Source: Stutzerimonas stutzeri (GTDB lineage: Bacteria; Pseudomonadota; Gammaproteobacteria; Pseudomonadales; Pseudomonadaceae). Taken from it: a DNA stretch of 64,000 nt. Under the pieces are notes generated by a model, which was not told the DNA's origin, did no database searches, and worked only from the letters and a program-made list of their open reading frames with translations. Below are positions 41,436-51,654 of the stretch, piece after piece. The stretch is from positions 3,982,001 through 4,046,000 of the forward strand of contig NZ_CP036186.1 in NCBI RefSeq assembly GCF_015291885.1, read 5' to 3'. The position numbers and the translations under genes were made by a program. How positions within the stretch are numbered: position 1 is the stretch's first letter; each line of letters begins with the position of its first letter.

Positions 41436-43508
41436 TCAGCGACCGGCTTGAATCGCCTGATTATTCATGATCCGTGGAGTGATGAATACAAGGAGCTCCG
41501 ACTTTCGATCTTGCACCAGATCACGGCGGAATAGACGGCCAACGAACGGTACGTCACCAAGGAAGGGCACTTTGTCTACCGACTTGCTCTGCGTATTGGA
41601 GAACACGCCGCCAATCACGATTGTTTCACCATCGGTAACCAAAACCTTGGCGTTAACCTCATTTTTACGAATAGAAGGTACACCGCCAGTGCTAGCCGCC
41701 TGCGAAAAATCGGGTTCATCCTTTGTTACTTTCACTTCCATTATAATCCGGTTGTCCGGAGTAATCTGAGGCGTCACCTCAAGAGAGAGGGCGGCCTCCT
41801 TGAAGGAGGTGCTAGTCGCCCCACTGGAACTAGCCTCTTGATAAGGAACTTCAGCCCCCTTCAAGATCTTTGCGGTTTCTTTATCTGCAGTCACAACTTT
41901 AGGTTGTGATACCACCTCCCCATTACCAGTTTTCTCCATTGCCGAAAGCTGCAGATCCAAAATAGTGTTATCGGTTATAAAACCGATACCAATACCGGTA
42001 GTAGATCCCGTCGCACCAAGGTCCACAAATGTACCAAGCGCGGTAGCTGGATTATCGCCAGCACCTACGCGGTTCCCACCAGCTCCGCCTATGACAAAAT
42101 TATTGTCGCCGACTCTAGCGCCACGCCAGTTAACGCCAAGGCTTTTATCGTAATCGACGTTAGCTTCTACAATTCGTGCCTCAATCATTACCTGACGAAC
42201 AGGGATGTCAAGCTGGGCAACGATGCGGCGGAGCTCATCAAGCCGATCTTGCGTTTGATAAGCGATGATGTTGTTTGTACGATCATCCACTGCGATGGAT
42301 CCACGGTCTTCTGCCGAAGCGGTGTTACTGGTCACGGACTGGAATAACCTTGCAATGTCAGCCGCCTTGGCGTAATTGACCTGCACAACCTCCCGACGTA
42401 GCGGAGCAAGTTCAGCAATCTGACGCTGGGACTCCAGTTCTTGCCGCTCACGGGCCGCAATCTCGTCTGCCGGCGCAACGAGTAGCACGTTACCCACTTG
42501 ACGCTTATCCAGACCCTTGGTTTTTAAAACCAAATCCAGGGCTTGATCCCACGGCACGTTCTGCAAACGCAAAGTGATATTGCCGCTCACCGTATCACTC
42601 GCAACAAGATTCAGATCAGTAAAGTCAGCGATCAGCTGAAGCACCGAGCGAACATCAATATCCTGAAAGTTGAGCGAGAGTTTCTCGCCCGAATAGGCGA
42701 ATCTGTCGGCTTTGCGCTTATCCGCTTCATCTTCCGTTAGAGGCTTAACGCTGACAGTAAGGTTGTTGTCAGTTTGGTAGGCCAGATAGTCATACCGACC
42801 AGTCGGCTCAATGGCGATGCTCGCACTACCCGCGCGCGCGGAGGCATCAACGAATTTTACAGGCGTTGCAAAGTCCTGAACGTCGAGACGAACTCGTAGC
42901 GATTCTGGTAACTGGGTCTTAGCGAATACAACCCTGATCCTCCCTCCTTGCTCCTCAATAGTAGGACTGACCGATGGATCGGACAGCGTGATGACCACGT
43001 TTCCGGCCCCGTCGTCCCCGCGACGGAAATCAACGTTCTCAATAGTTTTACCAATCTTAAGCGAATCCACTGACGATGCGGCGGCAGGGGCCGCCGCGGC
43101 GACTGAAACGACCGACGAGCGGTTTCCAGCTCCTTCACCTAACACTACGAACAGATTATTGCCTTCCACTCGAGTCGAGTAAGGTACAAGCGTGGTCAGG
43201 TTAACGATCAGACGTGTACGTCCCTGGGCCTCCACCACAGTCACGCTCCGAGCATTACCAACCCCGAGCTCGCGATTCTTCGCACCCAAATTATTAGAAA
43301 CACCAGGAAGATCGAGCGCAATGCGCGCCGGCTGGTCCAGCGTATAACCACGCGGCGATGCCACAGGCTCATCGAATGCCAACTTCAACTCGACACGATC
43401 GCCAGGCAGGGCAGCAACGTCTAGCGCGTTTAAATTGGCCGCCAAGAGCGTCGGTGAAATAAACGCCGCCAGCAGAGAAACGCCCAGGCGTGTAAGGGTA
43501 CTGTTCAT
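41436..43508 (-). CDS. pilQ: Type IV pilus secretin PilQ
   Basis: PilQ forms the outer-membrane ring through which the pilus passes. It has 690 residues. The signal peptide ([23 protein letters not shown]) is followed by AMIN domains that bind peptidoglycan ([20 protein letters not shown]), secretin N0/N1 domains ([15 protein letters not shown]) and the C-terminal secretin pore ([15 protein letters not shown]). ATG 43508 is chosen from the match to known PilQ starts; the frame is open to 43607. GC is visibly lower here than in flanking genes (25 of 60 bases in 41881-41940). Confidence 0.97.
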   Translation of the reverse strand: MNSTLTRLGVSLLAAFISPTLLAANLNALDVAALPGDRVELKLAFDEPVASPRGYTLDQPARIALDLPGVSNNLGAKNRELGVGNARSVTVVEAQGRTRLIVNLTTLVPYSTRVEGNNLFVVLGEGAGNRSSVVSVAAAAPAAASSVDSLKIGKTIENVDFRRGDDGAGNVVITLSDPSVSPTIEEQGGRIRVVFAKTQLPESLRVRLDVQDFATPVKFVDASARAGSASIAIEPTGRYDYLAYQTDNNLTVSVKPLTEDEADKRKADRFAYSGEKLSLNFQDIDVRSVLQLIADFTDLNLVASDTVSGNITLRLQNVPWDQALDLVLKTKGLDKRQVGNVLLVAPADEIAARERQELESQRQIAELAPLRREVVQVNYAKAADIARLFQSVTSNTASAEDRGSIAVDDRTNNIIAYQTQDRLDELRRIVAQLDIPVRQVMIEARIVEANVDYDKSLGVNWRGARVGDNNFVIGGAGGNRVGAGDNPATALGTFVDLGATGSTTGIGIGFITDNTILDLQLSAMEKTGNGEVVSQPKVVTADKETAKILKGAEVPYQEASSSGATSTSFKEAALSLEVTPQITPDNRIIMEVKVTKDEPDFSQAASTGGVPSIRKNEVNAKVLVTDGETIVIGGVFSNTQSKSVDKVPFLGDVPFVGRLFRRDLVQDRKSELLVFITPRIMNNQAIQAGR

Positions 43509-43561
43509 AAATAGCTTCCGTTGTGCAGACCGGTATAGGTTTTCCATGCTTTTGCCCCGCG

Positions 43562-44089
43562 CTAGGTGCGCTCTTTCAAGGTCAGGCTGCGCGGGCGCTC
43601 TAGCCACCCACCCTCTCCATCAGGAACGATCTCCAATACATCCACGCCAGAATCACTGATCTCGACGATGCGTCCGTGGTTGCGCCCCAGATAGTCACCG
43701 ATCTTGACCCGATGAACTCCATCGCCCCCCATGATCAAAGCGTATCGGCCACCGCCATTGGTCAGCGTGCCGACCATTGTGAAATTTTCGATATTGAAAC
43801 CTTCCAGGAACTGCTTGACCCTAGCCTCATCAGGCTGAACATCCTTCGTTCCCCTTTGCCGCTGTGCCAGATCGAGCTTTACGGGCGGCTGGAAAGGATG
43901 TCGCAAAGCCGCAGCACTGTAGGTAAAAGCCTCGTATGGAATGAACGCCGGCAACGGCTCGATCGTTCCTTTTGGCTTAGCCCTAACTTCATCCAAGTAT
44001 TGCTGCAGATCGCTGAAATCCGAGTTGCCACCGCAACCGGCCAGCACTGCCAGGCTCATGCCTAGCGCAGTGAGACGTCCCCTCCTCAT
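43562..44089 (-). CDS. pilP: Type IV pilus inner-membrane lipoprotein PilP
   Basis: PilP joins the PilN/PilO complex to PilQ. It has 175 residues, with a lipoprotein signal ending LAVLAGC (cysteine at 19) and the HM-crevice beta domain that includes FLEGFNIENFTMVGTL and VKIGDYLGRNHGRI. The start overlaps the pilO stop in ATGA. It is followed by pilQ after 53 bases. Confidence 0.95.
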   Translation of the reverse strand: MRRGRLTALGMSLAVLAGCGGNSDFSDLQQYLDEVRAKPKGTIEPLPAFIPYEAFTYSAAALRHPFQPPVKLDLAQRQRGTKDVQPDEARVKQFLEGFNIENFTMVGTLTNGGGRYALIMGGDGVHRVKIGDYLGRNHGRIVEISDSGVDVLEIVPDGEGGWLERPRSLTLKERT

Positions 44090-44709
44090 TTCTGCAGCCC
44101 CTTGTCGTTGTAGCGATAAGTCTTGGCGACGATGCTCATCCGCAACTTCGATGTCGTTTCGTTCTTCTCGGGAACGATATCGAAATCGTGCAAAGTAACG
44201 ATACGCGGAAGACTCGAAACGCCGCTCACAAAGGTGGCCAGATCGTGGTATCCGCCAACAACTTTTATATTGATTGGCAATTCGATATAAAACTGCTGAG
44301 CAACTTCCGGCTGCAATTTGATTTCCTCAAACTCCAAACCACTACCCAAACCTGTGCGAGTTATATCTTCCAGAAGCCCGGGCACCTCAGTGTCGCTCGG
44401 AAGCTGCCGAAGCAGAGCGCCGAACGACGTTTCCATTTCGGCCATCTGCTCTTTATAGGCTTCGAGATTCGCCGCTTGAAAGGCTTTGGTCGAGAACTGT
44501 TGCTTTAACGTAACTTCCTGCGCGCGCTGCTGCTCCAGACGCAACTGCAAATCCTGCAAATGAAAGTAATAGCCAAGACCAAGAACCACAGCGAGCAAAA
44601 ACACGCCGGCTATAAACTTGACGGGAGCAGGCCAAGACCCCAGGTTATTCAGATCCAGCTCAGCAAAATCAACCTTACGCAGGCTTTCTAACGACTCGCC
44701 CAAGCTCAT
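44086..44709 (-). CDS. pilO: Type IV pilus alignment protein PilO
   Basis: PilO is a bitopic inner-membrane protein that dimerises with PilN. It has 207 residues, with a short cytoplasmic N-terminus, one membrane segment (about residues 29-48, VKFIAGVFLLAVVLGLGYYF), a coiled coil (LRLEQQRAQEVTLKQQ) and a ferredoxin-like periplasmic fold with INIKVVGGYHDLATFVS. It overlaps pilP and pilN by four bases each, which points to coupled translation. Confidence 0.95.
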   Translation of the reverse strand: MSLGESLESLRKVDFAELDLNNLGSWPAPVKFIAGVFLLAVVLGLGYYFHLQDLQLRLEQQRAQEVTLKQQFSTKAFQAANLEAYKEQMAEMETSFGALLRQLPSDTEVPGLLEDITRTGLGSGLEFEEIKLQPEVAQQFYIELPINIKVVGGYHDLATFVSGVSSLPRIVTLHDFDIVPEKNETTSKLRMSIVAKTYRYNDKGLQK

Positions 44710-45277
44710 GGCTTCACTCCTTCCGTAGAGACCGCTGGCTGGGTCTGCTGCACCGTCAGCTGGAACACGTTCTCTTGATCAACAGCACCGGCAGTTACCG
44801 CCTTAACCTCATTCAGATTGGGTGACTCAAGCCACTCCGATCCATCAAGATTGCGCATGAGGTTGGAAACGCGGTTATTCGACTCAGCAGCCCCCACAAT
44901 GGCGATATTTTTCCCGGTCATTTTCAGCGCCGTGAAATAAACACCGTCCGGCAAGGTCCGCACCAACTGATCAAACACGCGGCCAATAATTGGTCGGTTA
45001 CCCTGGAGGTCCTGGATAATTTTCATGCGTTCCAGTAGCTGCTGCCGGCGCTCCCTCAGCTCTTTGATTTCCGCTATACGAGCATCCAGAACAGCTATTT
45101 CTTTTTTCACGAATTCATTTCGTGCGCTTTGCTGTTCTATCGCGCCCTGGAAATAACGATCACCGAGAAATACCAGCCCCGCCGCCACGATAAGTACACC
45201 GACGAGAGAGGCCAGAAAACGCTGCTTGCGCTCTTCGCGCAGTTGCTCACGCCATGGGAGTAGATTGATCTGCGCCA

Positions 45278-45278
<1 letters not shown>
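44706..45278 (-). CDS. pilN: Type IV pilus alignment protein PilN
   Basis: PilN has 190 residues. The cytoplasmic N-terminus is the conserved INLLPWRE motif that docks into PilM; one membrane segment (about residues 23-41) and a coiled coil follow. Its ATG at 45278 overlaps the pilM stop, and its stop overlaps pilO. The N-terminus MAQINLLPWREQL sets the start, though the frame is open to 45308. Confidence 0.96.
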
Positions 45279-46369
<1,091 letters not shown>

Positions 46370-46448
46370 TTACGGATTAATTATGTTTATCCACATTAGA
46401 TAACAGCCTTGACAGAAGCGCAAATGGCTACCTGGCAAAAAAAACGCA

Positions 46449-46454
46449 TATAAT
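46449..46454 (+). promoter_or_regulatory. Possible -10 (TATAAT) of ponA
   Basis: A perfect TATAAT lies 69 bases before ponA in the pilM-ponA spacer (46343-46522). The only good TTGACA (46409-46414) is 34 bases upstream, too far to pair with it. The region should also hold the pilM promoter on the other strand. Confidence 0.35.
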
Positions 46455-46522
46455 GTGAACGGTTTTCCCTTTCAGCATCGTCGCCGCTCCCCCCTCCCAA
46501 AACCTGGATTCCAAGAACCCCG

Positions 46523-48946
46523 ATGCGCTTTTTGAAATTTCTTCTCTGGTCGTGCTTTGCAGTCTTTTGCGCGCTGTTGCTAAGCATCAGCGGTGCATTC
46601 CTCTACCTCAGCCCCAACCTTCCTTCGGTCGATTCCCTTCGCAGCATACAGCTACAGATTCCGCTGCGGGTCTACAGCGCCGACGACAAGCTAATCGCCG
46701 AGTTCGGCGAAATGCGACGCTCGCCGATCCACTTCGACGACATCCCCGATGAATTCATCCACGCGCTGCTCGCGGCAGAGGACGATAACTTCGCCAATCA
46801 TTATGGCGTCGACATAACCGGCCTGATGCGCGCTGCCACGCAATTATTGAAAAGTGGTCAGATTCAGACCGGTGGCAGCACCATCACTATGCAGGTGGCG
46901 AAGAATTACTTCCTGACCAGCGAAAGGAGCTTTTCGCGCAAGATCAACGAGATCCTCCTAGCCCTGCAGATAGAGCGCGAGCTCAGCAAGAATGAAATTC
47001 TCGAGCTGTACGTAAACAAGATCTATCTAGGCAATCGCGCATACGGCATCGAAGCCGCATCCCAGGTCTACTACGGCAAACCGATCTCGGAATTAAGCAC
47101 CGCGCAGCTCGCAACGATTGCAGGCTTGCCGAAAGCACCCTCCGCCTTCAACCCTTTGGCAAACCCGACGCGCAGCCTGGAACGCAGGGACTGGATCCTG
47201 GGCCGCATGCACAGGCTCGGCAGACTGGATGAAACAACTTATCGGCAGGCCCTGGCAGAACCTGAGAGCGCCAGGTATCACGGCGCCGCACCGGAGCTGG
47301 ACGCATCCTATATAGCAGAGATGGCGAGAGCGGAGATGGTGGGTCGCTTCGGTAGCGCAGCGTACACCGATGGTTTTCGGGTGCACACGACGGTTTCCAG
47401 TGAGCGGCAAATCGCAGCTAATATCGCACTCAACAGCGGATTGATTGAGTACGACCAGCGCCACGGGTATCGCGGGCCGGAAGCAAGCCTTGCAGAACTA
47501 CCCCGAGATAGCTGGACCCAGGAATTGGCCAAACATAGAAGCCTGGCCGGACTGCACGCAGCGGCAGTCAGCCAAGTGGAAGACAGCGGGATTCTGGTAC
47601 TTACCCGCGACGGAAAAGAGCACGCCGTAACCTGGGACAGCATGAAGTGGGCTCGTCCGTTCCTTGGCACCAACAGCATGGGGCCGCGCCCGCAGCGACC
47701 TGCAGACGTTGTAAAGATTGGCGACGTCATACGTATCCGCTGGCATGACGAGGCGGCGTTATTCAGCCAGGTACCTCAAGCGCAAGCTGCGCTGGTATCA
47801 CTTGATCCTCAGGATGGCTCGATCGAAGCACTGGCAGGCGGCTTCTCGTTCGGGCAAAGCAACTACAACCGAGCCATCCAGGCCAAGCGCCAGCCTGGCT
47901 CAAGCTTCAAGCCGTTCATCTATAGTGCAGCCCTGGATGCCGGCTACACGGCGGCTAGTTTGGTCAACGATTCGCCTATCGTCTTCGTCGAACAAGGCAT
48001 GGACCGCATCTGGCGCCCGAAGAACGACAACAATACGTTCCTGGGGCCGATTCGTATGCGCGAGGCGCTGTACAAGTCTAGGAATCTGGTTTCGATTCGC
48101 CTGCTGCAGACGCTAGGTATCGATCACACGGTCGATTACATCAGCCGCTTTGGGTTTAATCCGCAGGACCTACCGCGCAATCTATCTCTTGCACTAGGTA
48201 CTGCGACGCTTACACCAATGGAAATCACCGTCGGCTGGACGGCTTTTGCCAACGGCGGCTACAAAATCGAGCCATACCTCATCCAGCGCATAGAAGATCG
48301 AGAGGGCAACTTGCTTTTCGAGGCCAACCCTCCACGAGTTCCGACGCACCCGGAAGCACAGCCCTCGGAAGTAGAGATCAGCGCGGCGCCCGCGGACCGT
48401 CACAAGACTGATGGCGAGCCAGACACCGGGCCTCGGTTTGCAGAGCAGATTCTTGACGAACGCACCGCCTACATCATGACCAGCATGCTTCAGGACGTTA
48501 TCAAGCGCGGTACAGGCCGCCGCGCGCTGGCCATGGGCCGGAACGATATTGCGGGCAAGACAGGCACCACCAACGACTCGATCGACAGCTGGTTTTCTGG
48601 CTACAACGCGGACCTCGTCACAACCGTATGGGCAGGATTCGACCAACCACAAAGCCTGGGTCGGCACGAATACGGCGGCACGGTCGCTCTGCCGATCTGG
48701 ATGAACTATATGGGCGCAGTACTCAAGGACATGCCCGAGCACCCACCGGCCGAGCCGGACGGTCTGCTCAAGTTGCGCATCGACCCCGTCAGCGGCCGGG
48801 CTGCCACGCCAGCAACGCCAGATGCCTACTTCGAAGTCTTCAAGAGTGAAGATTCACCGCCCCCAATGGGAGAGTTCGATCCCACTTACCAAGCGCCGGG
48901 TAGCCCACTGCCTGCCGATGAAGCGGCACCGCTCGATCTTTTCTAA
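46523..48946 (+). CDS. ponA: Penicillin-binding protein 1A (bifunctional)
   Basis: This class A PBP polymerises and cross-links peptidoglycan. It has 807 residues. A membrane anchor (about residues 7-29) is followed by the glycosyltransferase domain with catalytic EDDNFANHYG, an OB-like insertion, and the transpeptidase with the active serine in PGSSFKPF, the second motif SRN (as KSRNLVS) and KTGTT. The C-terminus is acidic and proline-rich. It is divergent from pilM and followed by a strong terminator facing maeB. Confidence 0.97.
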   Translation: MRFLKFLLWSCFAVFCALLLSISGAFLYLSPNLPSVDSLRSIQLQIPLRVYSADDKLIAEFGEMRRSPIHFDDIPDEFIHALLAAEDDNFANHYGVDITGLMRAATQLLKSGQIQTGGSTITMQVAKNYFLTSERSFSRKINEILLALQIERELSKNEILELYVNKIYLGNRAYGIEAASQVYYGKPISELSTAQLATIAGLPKAPSAFNPLANPTRSLERRDWILGRMHRLGRLDETTYRQALAEPESARYHGAAPELDASYIAEMARAEMVGRFGSAAYTDGFRVHTTVSSERQIAANIALNSGLIEYDQRHGYRGPEASLAELPRDSWTQELAKHRSLAGLHAAAVSQVEDSGILVLTRDGKEHAVTWDSMKWARPFLGTNSMGPRPQRPADVVKIGDVIRIRWHDEAALFSQVPQAQAALVSLDPQDGSIEALAGGFSFGQSNYNRAIQAKRQPGSSFKPFIYSAALDAGYTAASLVNDSPIVFVEQGMDRIWRPKNDNNTFLGPIRMREALYKSRNLVSIRLLQTLGIDHTVDYISRFGFNPQDLPRNLSLALGTATLTPMEITVGWTAFANGGYKIEPYLIQRIEDREGNLLFEANPPRVPTHPEAQPSEVEISAAPADRHKTDGEPDTGPRFAEQILDERTAYIMTSMLQDVIKRGTGRRALAMGRNDIAGKTGTTNDSIDSWFSGYNADLVTTVWAGFDQPQSLGRHEYGGTVALPIWMNYMGAVLKDMPEHPPAEPDGLLKLRIDPVSGRAATPATPDAYFEVFKSEDSPPPMGEFDPTYQAPGSPLPADEAAPLDLF

Positions 48947-48970
48947 GCCGAGTGGCTTCATCGAGCAATA

Positions 48971-48996
48971 AAAAACCCCGCCATGGCGGGGTTTTT
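48971..48996. terminator. Bidirectional terminator, ponA / malic enzyme
   Basis: AAAAACCCCGCC (48971-48982) pairs with GGCGGGGTTTTT (48985-48996). The A and T runs let it serve both convergent genes. Confidence 0.95.
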
Positions 48997-49013
48997 TTAT
49001 TGCTTGCAGCTAA

Positions 49014-50282
49014 TCAGCCATTGAACACGTCATTCACCGACTGAAGCGGATAGTGCGACGGATAAGGCAACGTCGCTGCGCCGCTCTCAATCGCAGCCTT
49101 GGCGACCGCATCGGAAACCAGCGTAATCAGGCGCGGATCCATCGGCTTAGGAATGATGTACTCGCGACCGAACTCCAGGCTATCCACGCCATAGGCTGCG
49201 GCAACTTCAGCAGGCACCGGCAACTTGGCAAGATCACGAAGAGCCAGAGCAGCAGCGATCTTCATTTCCTCGTTGATGCGCTTGGCCCGGACATCCAACG
49301 CACCGCGGAAGATGAACGGGAAACCGAGCACGTTGTTCACTTGATTCGGGTAATCCGAGCGGCCAGTCGCCATGATGACGTCTGAGCGGGTCGCATGCGC
49401 CAGCTCGGGGCTGATTTCCGGATCCGGGTTGGAGCAAGCGAAGACTACCGGATTCGCCGCCATGCGCTTGAGGCCTTCGGCGCTGAGCAGATTCGCGCCG
49501 GACAGACCGACGAATACATCGGCGCCTTCCAGAGCATCATCCAGCGTGCGCTTGTCCGTCTCGTGTGCGAACACAGCCTTGTACTGATTCAGATCGTCAC
49601 GACCAGCATGAATCACACCCTTGCGGTCGATCATGAAGATGTTCTCGATCTTCGCACCCATGCTGACCAGCAGCTTCATGCACGAGGTCGCAGCCGCACC
49701 GGCACCAAGGCAAACGATCTTCGCCTGCTCAAGGGACTTGCCAGCAATCTCCAGCGCATTGAGCATGCCCGCTGCGGTGACGATGGCGGTGCCATGCTGA
49801 TCATCGTGGAACACCGGAATGTCGCACTGCTCAATGAGCGCGCGCTCAATCTCAAAGCACTCCGGCGCCTTGATGTCTTCCAGGTTGATACCGCCGAAGG
49901 TGATCGAGATACGCTTGACGGTATCGATAAAGGCCTGCGGGCTCTCGGCATCGACTTCGATATCGAACACGTCAACACCGGCGAAACGCTTGAACAGTAC
50001 GCCCTTGCCTTCCATCACTGGCTTGGATGCCAGCGGGCCAAGATTACCCAAGCCGAGAATAGCGGTGCCATCGGAGATAACCGCCACCAGGTTGCCTTTG
50101 CCGGTGTAGCGGTAAGCCAGCTCCGCATCGCGAGCGATCTCACGAACAGGCTCTGCTACGCCAGGGCTGTAGGCCAGAGAAAGATCACGAGCAGTGGCAG
50201 TTGGCTTGGTCAGCTCGACGCTCAATTTCCCGGGACGGGGCTTGGCATGGTATTCGAGCGCGGCAGTTTTCAGGTCAGTCAT
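49014..50282 (-). CDS. maeB: Malic enzyme (MaeB-type, no PTA domain)
   Basis: This enzyme decarboxylates malate to pyruvate with NAD(P)+, feeding pyruvate and NADPH pools. At 422 residues it has only the malic-enzyme part and lacks the phosphotransacetylase-like C-terminal half found in the roughly 760-residue E. coli MaeB. It shows SPGVAEPV, the metal-binding DDQHGTAIV and the Rossmann block IVCLGAGAAATSCM. NADP rather than NAD use is a guess. It stands alone on the minus strand. Confidence 0.93.
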   Translation of the reverse strand: MTDLKTAALEYHAKPRPGKLSVELTKPTATARDLSLAYSPGVAEPVREIARDAELAYRYTGKGNLVAVISDGTAILGLGNLGPLASKPVMEGKGVLFKRFAGVDVFDIEVDAESPQAFIDTVKRISITFGGINLEDIKAPECFEIERALIEQCDIPVFHDDQHGTAIVTAAGMLNALEIAGKSLEQAKIVCLGAGAAATSCMKLLVSMGAKIENIFMIDRKGVIHAGRDDLNQYKAVFAHETDKRTLDDALEGADVFVGLSGANLLSAEGLKRMAANPVVFACSNPDPEISPELAHATRSDVIMATGRSDYPNQVNNVLGFPFIFRGALDVRAKRINEEMKIAAALALRDLAKLPVPAEVAAAYGVDSLEFGREYIIPKPMDPRLITLVSDAVAKAAIESGAATLPYPSHYPLQSVNDVFNG

Positions 50283-50430
50283 GTGGCATTTCCGCTTATT
50301 TTACTGGGACAGACAGGCGGTCGAGCATACGCCAAGAACAAGCGCACTCACAAGCCAGTCGGCGCGCACACTGTCAAGCCCAGGCCAATACGACTTTCCG
50401 GGTAGATTCGCAGCTGCGATGACAGAAGCG

Positions 50431-51207
50431 TCAGAGAGGCAGGCCCAACATGGCGGGATGAGTCACGCGCAGCATCCAGCGAGCCTGGCCTGCCGCAACC
50501 CGCCCGCGACGATCGACCACCCACCCTCTCAGCTCCAGCCTTTTGCCTGCAAGCGCTGTCAGCACGCGCAGGTCGAACGTGTCGAAAGCCGACGGCGGTA
50601 TGTGCACGACCAGAGGCCCGTCCATCTCAAGCCAATAGCCGCCGCGATTACGCTCGACCCGCTCGACCTTGCCTTCGAGTAGCGTGAAGCCGCCCCGCCT
50701 CAGCGACTGCGGCGAGCGTGGTGCCAGCTTGCGCCAGATGCCGAGACGATCGTGGCGAGCCTGCTGCTCCGCTCGCTGATGGCACGCTACCAATGCTGTG
50801 TTTGGCGCAACAGCGACCATGAAGCCAAGCCCCTCGGCAAGCAGCGTAGCCTCCAGGTTGCGACCCCGGGCGTCGTAGGCATGGGCCAGAGTACGACCAT
50901 ATCGGTCTTTAGCCTCAGCCCCGGTTACGAGCCCCACCCGACCTTCGCTAGCCTGCACCAGCACCTGCAATCGCCGCTGCGCTGCCACGGCAAAAGCTTC
51001 CGGCTTGCGCCCTTTGCGACCCAATTCGGGTGTATCGATGCCGATCAGCCGAACGCTGCGGCCATCGACCAGGCGCAGCGTGTCACCATCAACTACCCGC
51101 GCGACCTCCACCGGCGCCAAGCGTCCGGGCGCTGGACAGAACGCCAGCGCTTGAACGTGCCAGAGGACGGAAACGAAAAAGGCGCCCACCAGGGACGCCT
51201 TTTTCAT
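50431..51207 (-). CDS. Exported thermonuclease-family protein (SNase domain)
   Basis: This 258-residue protein has a signal peptide (MKKASLVGAFFVSVLWHVQALA) and a staphylococcal-nuclease-like domain. Catalytic positions are visible in VVDGDTLRL, RLIGIDTPELG (Arg and Asp) and EAKDRYGRTLAHAY. A C-terminal region of about 90 residues is an OB-like extension of unknown role. I prefer ATG 51207 because of the MKK signal peptide; ATG 51225 is also possible. The first codons form a perfect 10-base inverted repeat that resembles a terminator. It is downstream of rpmE on the same strand. Confidence 0.87.
   Translation of the reverse strand: MKKASLVGAFFVSVLWHVQALAFCPAPGRLAPVEVARVVDGDTLRLVDGRSVRLIGIDTPELGRKGRKPEAFAVAAQRRLQVLVQASEGRVGLVTGAEAKDRYGRTLAHAYDARGRNLEATLLAEGLGFMVAVAPNTALVACHQRAEQQARHDRLGIWRKLAPRSPQSLRRGGFTLLEGKVERVERNRGGYWLEMDGPLVVHIPPSAFDTFDLRVLTALAGKRLELRGWVVDRRGRVAAGQARWMLRVTHPAMLGLPL
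51175..51205 (-). terminator. Terminator-like hairpin inside the thermonuclease start
   Basis: On the minus strand GAAAAAGGCG, an 11-base loop, then CGCCTTTTTC: a perfect 10-bp stem with a T5 run in its 3' arm. It begins at the G of the thermonuclease ATG and is the first such hairpin after the rpmE stop. Confidence 0.6.
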
Positions 51208-51245
51208 GTGCTCGGAAAACCCCATCGGATTCCCGGTACGCCGCC

Positions 51246-51458
51246 TTACTTGGCGCCGAACACACCGAAACGCTGCTTGAAGCGATCGATACGGCCGCCG
51301 GTATCCAGCACCTTCTGCTTGCCGGTGTAGAACGGGTGGCACTCGGAGCAAACGTCGATGCTCAGGTTCTTGGCCAGCGTGGAGCGGGTCTTGATGACGT
51401 TACCGCAGCTGCAGGTGGCTTCGATTTCGACGTAATTAGGATGGATATCGGCTTTCAT
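51246..51458 (-). CDS. rpmE: 50S ribosomal protein L31 (zinc-binding type)
   Basis: L31 bridges the ribosomal subunits. This 70-residue protein keeps the zinc ligands: CSCG (two cysteines, about residues 16-18) and CSECHPF (two cysteines, about 37-40). It is therefore the C+ form, which can act as a zinc store and is replaced by the C- form (RpmE2/YkgM) under zinc limitation. ATG 51458 gives the standard start MKADIHPNY; the frame is open to 51488. It is divergent from priA. Confidence 0.97.
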   Translation of the reverse strand: MKADIHPNYVEIEATCSCGNVIKTRSTLAKNLSIDVCSECHPFYTGKQKVLDTGGRIDRFKQRFGVFGAK

Positions 51459-51654
51459 GGTGAATCCTCTAGGATTGTGTGCCGCCACCCGACCCTATGT
51501 CGAGTACCGCACGAAGTAGGGCGCGAATCATACCAGAGCGCTAGGGTGATGCAAGCACAGGCGACCGGCGTAAAGCCCCCACCGATATGCGCTTACGGCC
51601 GGCGGCGGACAGCACGATCGTTTACCATCGCCGCTCATTGCCAAGGATCTTCGC

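Noticed and set aside
46409..46454. TTGACA and TATAAT as a ponA promoter pair
   Set aside because: The hexamers are 34 bases apart, twice the usual spacing; only the TATAAT is kept as a tentative -10.
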